Translations under genes and position numbers: made by a program
In this document: positions 1 through 5,360 of the stretch, one piece after another
Layout: each line of letters opens with the position of its first letter
Position numbering within the stretch: the stretch's first letter is position 1
Notes under the pieces: generated by a model
Databases searched by the model: none
Told to the model about the DNA's origin: nothing
What the model saw: the letters and a program-made list of their open reading frames with translations, nothing else
Assembly (NCBI GenBank): GCA_902462035.1
Contig: CABQAC010000134.1
Coordinates: 1 to 5,810 of the forward strand
Length of the DNA stretch: 5,810 nucleotides
Direction of reading: 5' to 3'
Origin: an uncultured Eubacteriales bacterium
Lineage (GTDB): Bacteria > Bacillota > Clostridia > Oscillospirales > Acutalibacteraceae

Positions 1-699
1 CCCGGCGCGCCGGTACTGCCGGCGGATCAAGTCGAGGTTCGCGGCAGCCTCCTTCCCTTTGTTAGCCGCGGGGGGCTTAAACTCAGCAAGGCGGTCGATT
101 GCTTCGGCCTTAGCCTGCGGGATGCCGTGGCCATGGATATCGGCGCTTCCACCGGCGGATTCACAGACTGCATGCTGCAAAATGGCGCGAAGAAGGTCTA
201 TGCCGTAGATGTCGGCTACGGGCAGTTGGCATGGAAGCTGCGAACCGATCCCAGGGTGGTGAATATGGAGCGTACCAACATCCGTTATGTATCCCAAGAA
301 CAGGTGCCGGAGGAATTGGACTTCTTCAGCGTGGATGTTTCGTTCATCTCACTGCGTCTGGTGCTTCCGGTGGGGTTCCGTTTGCTGAAAGACGGCGGTA
401 AAGCGGTTTGCCTGGTTAAACCACAATTTGAGGCGGGGCGCGGCAAGGTGGGCAAAAAAGGCGTTGTGCGGGACCCGGCGGTACATCTGGAAGTTTTAGA
501 AGGCATTTGTACATATGTAAAGGAGATCGGCTTTACAATATTAGGGCTCGACTTTTCGCCGGTCAAGGGGCCGGAAGGCAATATTGAATACCTGTTGTAC
601 CTGCAAAAGGTATCTTCACCCGCGCGGGGCGCGGATATTGATGCAGCGGCTTTGGTGGAGCGCTCCCACCAGGCGCTGGATGGCGGTGATACATCATGA
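1..699 (+). CDS. tlyA: TlyA family rRNA (cytidine-2'-O)-methyltransferase, 5' end missing
   Basis: The open frame runs from base 1 and encodes 232 C-terminal residues; the start codon and nearly all of the N-terminal S4 RNA-binding domain lie upstream. The GTG at 127 is not the start, because the conserved family segment VSRGGLKL (residues 21-28) is read in frame before it. Next come the SAM-binding loop GASTGGF (48-54) and VDVGYGQLAWKLR. The K-D-K-E catalytic set of FtsJ-like 2'-O-methyltransferases appears intact: K27, D112 in SVDVSF, K140 in LVKPQFEAGRG, and E196 in GNIEYLL. Family members methylate ribosomal RNA using S-adenosylmethionine; Mycobacterium TlyA modifies 16S and 23S rRNA and affects capreomycin sensitivity. 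Some Firmicutes homologues are labelled hemolysins, a weakly founded name. The stop overlaps the nadK start (ATGA), so the two are probably cotranscribed and coupled. The family call is very secure; the exact rRNA target is inferred. Confidence 0.95.
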   Translation, partial: PGAPVLPADQVEVRGSLLPFVSRGGLKLSKAVDCFGLSLRDAVAMDIGASTGGFTDCMLQNGAKKVYAVDVGYGQLAWKLRTDPRVVNMERTNIRYVSQEQVPEELDFFSVDVSFISLRLVLPVGFRLLKDGGKAVCLVKPQFEAGRGKVGKKGVVRDPAVHLEVLEGICTYVKEIGFTILGLDFSPVKGPEGNIEYLLYLQKVSSPARGADIDAAALVERSHQALDGGDTS

Positions 700-1559
700 A
701 CCGGCTTGTATTAATCCCGAATTTACAAAAAGACCGCGCCTTCGAATCCACAAAGATTATCGCGGAAAAACTGCAACGCTTTGGCGCTTCGGTCCATATG
801 TACGAAGCGCATCGAGAAGATTTTGCGGGCTGTGCCATACAGTTTGAACCCGACTTTGATGGCATGATCGAGCGATGCGACGCGGTGATTACCGTTGGCG
901 GCGATGGGACCATTATTCACGCCGCCAAGCACGCGGCCCGTTATGGTAAGCCGCTGTTGGGGGTAAACTGCGGGCGGATGGGCTTTATGGCGGGGCTTGA
1001 GATGGATGAAATCGACCGTTTGAGCGGCCTGATGCAGGGAAAGTACGAAATCGAACGGCGGATGATGCTCAGTGTCACCGTGTGTAAACGGGGAATCCGT
1101 CAGCAGTATGACGCGCTGAACGACGCGGTGGTTTCCAAGGGCGATTTGTCGCGCATGGTGGACCTAAGCGTGTCCCATAACGGCAGCCATTTGTGCGATT
1201 ACCGGTCCGACGGCATCATTTTATCCACGCCTACGGGATCCACCGCATATTCCTTGTCGGCCGGCGGGCCGGTGGTGGATCCAATGGCAAAAGCGCTGCT
1301 GCTGACACCCATCTGCCCGCATTCCCTTTTTTCCCGTTCCATTTTATTCGGCGCGGATTCGGTAATCACCGTTCAGCTGTCCGAGCGGCAGACGATGGAA
1401 GTTTATCTGACGGTGGACGGCGAAAAGTCCATCCCTGTAGCCAGCGGCGACTGGGTATCGGTTGAAAAGTCCCGGCGGGAGGCTGAATTAATCCGTATCA
1501 AACCGCAGCGTTTTTACGATGTTCTGACGACTAAATTTTTAGGGAGGGAAATGCGGTAA
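696..1559 (+). CDS. nadK: NAD kinase
   Basis: The 287-residue product is full length for bacterial ATP-NAD kinase, the cytosolic enzyme that phosphorylates NAD+ to NADP+ and so supplies NADPH-dependent biosynthesis. The diagnostic GGDGT motif is at residues 68-72. It is followed by LLGVNCGRMGFM (87-98, family GVN-GRLGFL), the ND pair at 142-143, and the long conserved block DGIILSTPTGSTAYSLSAGGP (172-192). LTPICPHSLFSR (203-214) and VDGE (240-243) complete the C-terminal domain. The second residue of the usual NE pair is D here (ALNDAVV), a conservative change. The ATG at 696 overlaps the tlyA stop as ATGA, with only a modest purine-rich site (GGCGGTG, about 681-687) ahead of it, which suggests translational coupling. 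The stop TAA directly abuts the argR ATG. nadK between tlyA and argR is a common arrangement in Clostridia. Confidence 0.97.
   Translation: MNRLVLIPNLQKDRAFESTKIIAEKLQRFGASVHMYEAHREDFAGCAIQFEPDFDGMIERCDAVITVGGDGTIIHAAKHAARYGKPLLGVNCGRMGFMAGLEMDEIDRLSGLMQGKYEIERRMMLSVTVCKRGIRQQYDALNDAVVSKGDLSRMVDLSVSHNGSHLCDYRSDGIILSTPTGSTAYSLSAGGPVVDPMAKALLLTPICPHSLFSRSILFGADSVITVQLSERQTMEVYLTVDGEKSIPVASGDWVSVEKSRREAELIRIKPQRFYDVLTTKFLGREMR
1542..1548 (+). promoter_or_regulatory. ribosome binding site of argR
   Basis: GGGAGGG lies inside the last codons of nadK, 11 bases before the argR ATG at 1560. It is a strong Shine-Dalgarno sequence, so argR can be initiated efficiently even though it directly abuts the nadK stop. 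An ATG at 1551 lies nearer to it but is the in-frame nadK codon followed by CGG and TAA, so it cannot start argR. Confidence 0.75.
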
Positions 1560-2015
1560 ATGAAAACCAGACGACACGCCAAGATTTTAGAATTAATTCA
1601 GGAGAGAAATATCGATACCCAGGAAGAATTGTTAAAATGGCTAAAGGAAAGCAATTTTGACGTGACGCAGGCGACGGTTTCCAGGGATATTAAGGAATTG
1701 CGGCTGGTAAAAACCTTAGGACCGGACGGAAAATACCGTTATTCCACCGGCAAAAACGAGTCCTCCGATATCTCCTCTAAATTTCATCTGCTGTTTTCCG
1801 ATTCCGTCCTATCGGTGGACTTTGCGGGTAACATGGTGGTTATACGCTGTATGGTGGGAATGGCCAACGCGGTTTGCGCGGCCATGGATTCCATGCACTG
1901 GGAGGGTTTAGTCGGTACGTTGGCGGGGGACGACACCATTTTTGTGGTCACACGTAACGAAAACAGTTCCATCGATTTGGTGACCGAACTCAAAAAGCTG
2001 GTAGCCGGAAGGTGA
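1560..2015 (+). CDS. argR: Arginine repressor ArgR/AhrC
   Basis: The 151-residue product has the normal length of ArgR, the arginine-responsive hexameric regulator that represses arginine biosynthesis and, in Bacillus (AhrC), activates catabolism. The N-terminal winged helix-turn-helix spans residues 1-65, with QATVSRDIKELRLVK (37-51) as the recognition segment; SR at 41-42 is the hallmark pair. It closely resembles the Bacillus form. A polar linker (about 63-74) joins the C-terminal oligomerisation and arginine-binding domain (about 75-151). That domain carries VRC-type strands, the helix MANAVCAAMDS (101-111) and GTLAGDDTIFVV (119-130), whose acidic GDD (123-125) contacts arginine in known structures. 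It abuts nadK and is 4 bases from recN, within the same operon. I did not identify a convincing ARG box in the window, so autoregulation is not supported here. Its conserved position probably reflects ancestral operon order, not a functional link to recN. Confidence 0.97.
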   Translation: MKTRRHAKILELIQERNIDTQEELLKWLKESNFDVTQATVSRDIKELRLVKTLGPDGKYRYSTGKNESSDISSKFHLLFSDSVLSVDFAGNMVVIRCMVGMANAVCAAMDSMHWEGLVGTLAGDDTIFVVTRNENSSIDLVTELKKLVAGR

Positions 2016-2019
2016 AGCA

Positions 2020-3705
2020 ATGCTCGTAAATCTGCATATTGAAAACGTGGCGGTAATCGAACGTTCGGATATTGAATTCCGGCCGGGGCTTAATGTCCTG
2101 ACCGGCGAAACCGGCGCGGGTAAATCCATTGTGATCGATTCCATCAACGCCATATTGGGGGAACGGACCAGCAAGGAGCTGATTCGTACCGGCGCGGACC
2201 GGGCGCGGGTCAGCGCTTTGTTTGCCGACCCGTCTGCGCGGGTAAAGGAAAAGATGGCGCAGTTCGGCGTAGAAGCGGAGGAGGACGGTTCGCTTTTGCT
2301 GCAGCGCGAGATCTCCGGCGAGGGAAAAAGTGTTTTCCGCGTCAATGGAAGGCCGGTCACGGCTTCCATTCTAAAGGCGCTGGGGCACTTGCTGATCAAT
2401 ATTCACGGCCAGCACGAAAATCAGGATTTGCTTTCCCCCCAGCTGCATATTCAATATCTGGACAGTATGGGCGGGCTGGAACAAGACTTAGCGGAGTACC
2501 GCGCGGCGTACGAGGAAGCGGTCCGCCTGAAGCGGGAGCTGTCCGGCATGCAGATGGACGACGCGGAAAAGGAGCGCCGGATCGATTTGCTGCGGTACCA
2601 AATCGAGGAGCTGGAAAACGCGAACCTGCGCGAAGGAGAACAAGAGGAATTGTCGGCCCGGCGTACATTATTTCTCCATGCGGAAAAGGTTGCCCAGGCG
2701 GTGCAAACGGCCTGGCTGGCCATTCATGGAGGGGAGGAGAGCGAGGGCGCGTCCCAATTGATAACCCGGGCGGGGGAATCGCTGCAGGGCATTGCGGATT
2801 TTCTGCCGCAGGCGGCGGGGCTGGCAGAGCGTCTGACGGAACTTTCCTACGAGCTGGAAGATCTGGACGCCGGTTTGCGGGACAGCGGCAATGCGATGGA
2901 TTACCAGCCGGCCGAGGTAGAACAAATTGAAGAACGGCTGGATCTGCTTTACCGGCTGGGGTTAAAATACGGCCATACCGAGCGAGAAATGCTCGATTAT
3001 CTCGCTCAGATCAAATCGGAACTCGAGAACATTGCCTTTTCGGAAGAACGGCGAGAAAAACTAAACCGGCAGTACCATGAAGCGGCCCTTCACGCAAAGG
3101 AACTGGCGCAGGCTCTTTCCGCCAAGCGAAGCGCGGTGGCGGAAAAATTTGCGGCGGCGGTCCGCGGTGAGCTTGCTTTTTTAGATATGCCGGGCGTCCA
3201 GCTGGTGGTAGACAGGCAGCCCTGCAAGCTCAATGGTTACGGTTGCGACGAAATTCAGTTTTTCATTTCAACCAATCCGGGGGAACCGCCCAAACCAATC
3301 GCTAAAATTGCCTCGGGCGGTGAGCTGTCCCGGATTATGCTGGCCATTAAGAATGTGCTGGCGGAAAAAGACGGGATCGACACCCTGATATTCGATGAGG
3401 TGGATACCGGCATCAGCGGCCGGGCGGCACAGAAAGTCGGCGTCAAACTGCGGGAAACTTCCCGGGGGCGCCAAATTATCTGCGTGACCCATTTGGCTCA
3501 AATTGCCGCCCAGGCGGACACTCATCTGCTCATCCAGAAGCAGGTGCGGACAGGCAGAACCTTTACCGATGTGCAGACCCTGGATTTTGACGGACGCCGG
3601 AAAGAGCTCGCGCGCATTATGGGCGGGGCGGAGATGACCGACTTGCAGCTGCAGAGCGCCGGAGAAATGCTTCGCTTGGCCGGAAATGCCCCGCAGGATA
3701 TATAA
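2020..3705 (+). CDS. recN: DNA repair protein RecN (SMC-like ATPase)
   Basis: The complete 561-residue protein matches the usual RecN length of about 550-580. RecN is an SMC-like ATPase that is recruited early to DNA double-strand breaks and promotes end cohesion and RecA-dependent repair at the nucleoid. The Walker A motif GETGAGKS is at residues 29-36, and the RecN-typical INIHGQHENQDLL at 126-138. Helical, charged coiled-coil arms (about 155-215 and 265-375) are much shorter than those of SMC. The ABC signature ASGGELSR (431-438), Walker B TLIFDEVD (455-462) and H-loop VTHLAQIAAQAD (H491) form the C-terminal ATPase half. All ATPase motifs are present. The start is the ATG 4 bases after the argR stop, preceded by GGAAGGTG overlapping that stop. 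No LexA-type operator is visible directly upstream, so expression probably comes from the operon promoter outside the window. No hairpin terminator follows the stop. Confidence 0.97.
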   Translation: MLVNLHIENVAVIERSDIEFRPGLNVLTGETGAGKSIVIDSINAILGERTSKELIRTGADRARVSALFADPSARVKEKMAQFGVEAEEDGSLLLQREISGEGKSVFRVNGRPVTASILKALGHLLINIHGQHENQDLLSPQLHIQYLDSMGGLEQDLAEYRAAYEEAVRLKRELSGMQMDDAEKERRIDLLRYQIEELENANLREGEQEELSARRTLFLHAEKVAQAVQTAWLAIHGGEESEGASQLITRAGESLQGIADFLPQAAGLAERLTELSYELEDLDAGLRDSGNAMDYQPAEVEQIEERLDLLYRLGLKYGHTEREMLDYLAQIKSELENIAFSEERREKLNRQYHEAALHAKELAQALSAKRSAVAEKFAAAVRGELAFLDMPGVQLVVDRQPCKLNGYGCDEIQFFISTNPGEPPKPIAKIASGGELSRIMLAIKNVLAEKDGIDTLIFDEVDTGISGRAAQKVGVKLRETSRGRQIICVTHLAQIAAQADTHLLIQKQVRTGRTFTDVQTLDFDGRRKELARIMGGAEMTDLQLQSAGEMLRLAGNAPQDI

Positions 3706-3727
3706 CCTTATAATTTTCCGTGCGGGC

Positions 3728-3756
3728 TTGACTTTATAAACGGTTCGTGTTTTAAT
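3728..3756 (+). promoter_or_regulatory. Sigma-A-type promoter of the tyrS T-box leader
   Basis: TTGACT (3728-3733, consensus TTGACA) and TTTAAT (3751-3756, consensus TATAAT) are separated by exactly 17 bases. Each hexamer matches consensus at five of six positions. The predicted start, about 7 bases after the -10 box, is near A3763, two bases before the first pairing base of the T-box stem I. That fit between promoter and RNA structure is strong support. The -35 box begins only 22 bases after the recN stop codon. Confidence 0.85.
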
Positions 3757-3848
3757 GATACAAAGGCAGTGAAAGAAGCCATTAGACCGTTCGATGCGGC
3801 ACAGAGAGCCTGTGGCTGGTGGAAACAGGCGGGCGGAACGGTTGAAGT

Positions 3849-3851
3849 TAC
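3849..3851 (+). other. T-box specifier codon UAC (tyrosine)
   Basis: TAC lies directly 5' of the CTTCT strand (3852-3856) of stem I and six bases before the conserved GAG (3858-3860). That is the spacing seen in T-box leaders of this family. UAC pairs with the GUA anticodon of tRNA-Tyr. Shifted readings (GUU Val, ACC Thr) do not match the downstream synthetase. Confidence 0.85.
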
Positions 3852-3974
3852 CTTCTGGAGCCGCCGCGTTCAACCGCCGGTTTCCGGCAAAGTAGGCGCG
3901 GCCGCGTGTGCGCGTTATCGCATAAGGGTATGATCGTACCCGTTGAGGCCGCCATTGCGAGATGGCGGTAAACT

Positions 3975-4002
3975 GAGGTGGTACCGCGGATGATCCGCCC
4001 TC
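3975..4002 (+). promoter_or_regulatory. T-box antiterminator
   Basis: GAGG (3975-3978) pairs with CCTC (3999-4002), and GCGGA (3986-3990) pairs with TCCGC (3994-3998) across a TGA loop. The two helices are separated by the seven-base bulge UGGUACC (3979-3985), the canonical T-box bulge UGGNACC. The variable base is U, which would pair with an A discriminator preceding CCA of the tRNA; bacterial tRNA-Tyr normally has A73, so this agrees with the specifier. The 3' half overlaps the terminator's 5' arm, so only one structure can form at a time. Confidence 0.92.
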
Positions 4003-4027
4003 TGTTGTAGACAGGGGGCGTTTTTTT
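3996..4027 (+). terminator. T-box intrinsic terminator of the tyrS leader
   Basis: CGCCCTCTGT (3996-4005) pairs with ACAGGGGGCG (4011-4020) to give ten pairs, one of them G-U, around a TGTAG loop. Seven T residues (4021-4027) follow. Its 5' arm shares bases 3996-4002 with the antiterminator, so charged tRNA-Tyr should favour this terminator and uncharged tRNA-Tyr should prevent it. Confidence 0.92.
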
Positions 4028-4063
4028 ATGCCCCCATGCCAATTGTGAAAATTTTTAAAAGGA

Positions 4064-4071
4064 AAGGAAGG
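4064..4071 (+). promoter_or_regulatory. Ribosome binding site that sets the tyrS start
   Basis: AAGGAAGG lies 9 bases before the ATG at 4081. It decides between this ATG and an in-frame ATG at 4036. The latter lies 8 bases after the terminator T-tract, has no Shine-Dalgarno sequence, and would add 15 residues absent from the family N-terminus. Confidence 0.85.
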
Positions 4072-4080
4072 CCAAGCGAT

Positions 4081-5307
4081 ATGACACTTTTCGAGGAACT
4101 GAAAGCCAGGGGCCTGCTCGCCCAAACGACCAACGAGGAAAAAATCAAGGAAATGCTCGAAAACGAGAAGGTTACGTTTTATATTGGTTTTGACCCCACG
4201 GCGGACAGCCTCCACGTGGGACATTTTGTTCCGATTATTCTAATGGCCCATATGCAGCGCGCCGGCCATAAGCCTATTGCGCTGTTTGGCGGCGGAACAG
4301 GTTTAGTGGGGGATCCTTCTGGGAAATCCGACATGCGAAAAATGCTGACCAAGGCGGAAATTGACCACAATATTGCCTGCTTTCAAAAGCAGATGTCCCA
4401 TCTGATCGATTTTTCCGAAGGTAAGGCGTTGATGGTCAACAACGACCAGTGGCTGTGCAGCCTGAACTATATCGAATTCATCCGTGAAATCGGCGTGCAT
4501 TTTTCGGTAAACAGGATGCTGGCGGCGGAATGCTATAAACAGCGGCTGGAAAAAGGGCTGTCCTTTTTTGAGCTGAATTATATGATCATGCAAAGCTACG
4601 ACTTTTTGGTGCTTAACCGCAAGTACGGCTGCCAGATGCAGCTGGGCGGTGACGACCAGTGGAGCAACATGATCTTCGGCGCGGATTTGATCCGGCGAGT
4701 CGATGGCAAAGAGGCCTACGCCATGACGGTGAATCTGCTGACCACCAGCGAAGGCAAAAAAATGGGAAAAACCGAAAAGGGCGCGCTGTGGCTTGATCCC
4801 AACAAGACCAGCCCCTATGACTTTTACCAGTACTGGCGCAACGTGGACGACGCGGATGTTATCAAATGCCTGAAAATGCTTACCTTCCTGCCCTTGTCTC
4901 AGATCGATGAACTGGCCGCGTTGGAGGGAAGCGCCCTCAACCGTGCCAAAGAGGTGCTGGCGCTGGAGGTAACCGCCTTGATACATGGGCGAGAGGAAGC
5001 GGAAAAAGCCCAGAACGCGGCGCGGGCTTTGTTCGGCAGCGGCAGCGATCTGAGCAATATGCCTTCTACCGCCTTGACCGCGGCGGATTTTACCGATGGA
5101 GCCATCAATATTATGGATTTGCTGGTCAAGACCGGCCTCGCGCCCTCTAAGGGCGAAGCGCGCCGCTTGGTGACGCAGGGCGGTATTGCGGCAGATGATG
5201 AAAAAATCGCTGATTTTACCCGGAATATTTCGCAAGATGCCTTTGAAAAAGGGTATGTCATCCTCAAAAAGGGCAAGAAGGTTTTCCATAAGGTCACACT
5301 GGAATAA
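4081..5307 (+). CDS. tyrS: Tyrosyl-tRNA synthetase (class I)
   Basis: The 408-residue enzyme charges tRNA-Tyr with tyrosine in the cytosol via a tyrosyl-adenylate. The N-terminus (MTLFEELKARGLL) aligns with bacterial TyrRS, supporting the start at 4081. YIGFDPTADSLHVGH carries Tyr34, the residue that contacts the substrate tyrosine hydroxyl in the Geobacillus enzyme, and the HIGH-type motif HVGH at residues 45-48. GDPSGK (77-82), QSYDF (171-175) and QLGGDDQW (187-194) form the tyrosine and ATP pocket. KKMGKT (226-231) is the KMSKS-class loop in the form common in Firmicutes TyrRS. The C-terminal part, about residue 340 onward, is an S4-like tRNA-binding domain (APSKGEARRLVTQGGIAADD...). Length is normal and no key residue is missing. 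The gene appears monocistronic, lying between its T-box leader and a terminator 11 bases after the stop. Expression should rise when tyrosine charging falls. Confidence 0.98.
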   Translation: MTLFEELKARGLLAQTTNEEKIKEMLENEKVTFYIGFDPTADSLHVGHFVPIILMAHMQRAGHKPIALFGGGTGLVGDPSGKSDMRKMLTKAEIDHNIACFQKQMSHLIDFSEGKALMVNNDQWLCSLNYIEFIREIGVHFSVNRMLAAECYKQRLEKGLSFFELNYMIMQSYDFLVLNRKYGCQMQLGGDDQWSNMIFGADLIRRVDGKEAYAMTVNLLTTSEGKKMGKTEKGALWLDPNKTSPYDFYQYWRNVDDADVIKCLKMLTFLPLSQIDELAALEGSALNRAKEVLALEVTALIHGREEAEKAQNAARALFGSGSDLSNMPSTALTAADFTDGAINIMDLLVKTGLAPSKGEARRLVTQGGIAADDEKIADFTRNISQDAFEKGYVILKKGKKVFHKVTLE

Positions 5308-5318
5308 AAAACACAAAA

Positions 5319-5360
5319 ACAGGAGCGCTGGCGCATTTCCGCCAATGCTCCTGTTTTTTT
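5319..5360. terminator. Intrinsic terminator, probably bidirectional, between tyrS and the convergent gene
   Basis: ACAGGAGC (5319-5326) pairs with GCTCCTGT (5347-5354). After a short imperfect step, TGGCG (5329-5333) pairs with CGCCA (5340-5344) around a CATTTC loop. The T-run 5354-5360 completes a + strand terminator for tyrS. The A-rich stretch 5306-5319 on the other side would be a U-rich tail for transcripts arriving on the - strand. The T-run overlaps the stop codon of the - strand gene (5359-5361) by two bases. Confidence 0.9.

Larger units (their letters stand above)
3763..4027 (+). promoter_or_regulatory. Tyrosyl T-box riboswitch leader upstream of tyrS
   Basis: This leader fills the gene-free stretch between recN and tyrS. 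T-box RNAs bind a cognate tRNA through codon-anticodon pairing and sense its charging through the free acceptor end. Stem I can be drawn as GGC/GCC (3765-3767 with 3860-3862), AGAAG/CTTCT (3774-3778 with 3852-3856), an internal specifier loop, ACCGTTC/GAACGGT (3786-3792 with 3836-3842) and an apical GCCTGT/ACAGGC hairpin (3808-3813 with 3825-3830). The family motifs AGAG before the apical arm and CTGGAGC at the 3' base are present. The codon UAC (3849-3851) sits at the specifier position, six bases before GGAG's GAG. Further hairpins are GCCGG/CCGGC (3876-3888), the AGTAGGCGCG...CGCGTTA stem III region (3891-3917), GGGTA/TACCC (3926-3941) and CCGCCAT/ATGGCGG (3949-3968). The leader ends in the antiterminator/terminator switch. 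The UAC specifier and downstream gene agree, so tyrosine specificity is nearly certain; pairings are by eye. Confidence 0.95.

Noticed and set aside
127..129. GTG as the start of the methyltransferase
   Set aside because: Conserved TlyA sequence including the catalytic-set Lys in VSRGGLKL is encoded upstream in the same frame, so the gene enters the window already in progress.
2728..2752. A run resembling several ribosome binding sites inside recN
   Set aside because: It encodes the Gly/Glu-rich coiled-coil segment GGEESEG in frame, and no plausible gene starts after it.
3709..3714. A perfect TATAAT just after the recN stop as the tyrS -10 box
   Set aside because: No -35-like hexamer occurs 16-18 bases upstream (ATGCCC at the expected place) and there is no TGn extension. 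The TTGACT/TTTAAT pair downstream is better spaced and matches the start of the T-box RNA.
4036..4080. An upstream in-frame ATG that would lengthen TyrRS by 15 residues
   Set aside because: It directly follows the terminator T-tract, lacks a ribosome binding site, and the extension would itself contain the strong site AAGGAAGG. The family N-terminus matches the start at 4081.
3268..4224. A 318-codon open frame on the - strand across the recN end, the T-box and the tyrS start
   Set aside because: It spans two + strand genes plus a structured RNA, with no domain and no initiation signal; it is a shadow.
4303..5316. A 337-codon open frame on the - strand opposite tyrS
   Set aside because: It lies wholly antisense to a clearly conserved synthetase, its product (rich in Q, H, R and G) has no recognisable motif, and it crosses the intrinsic terminator. 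It is a by-product of tyrS codon use.
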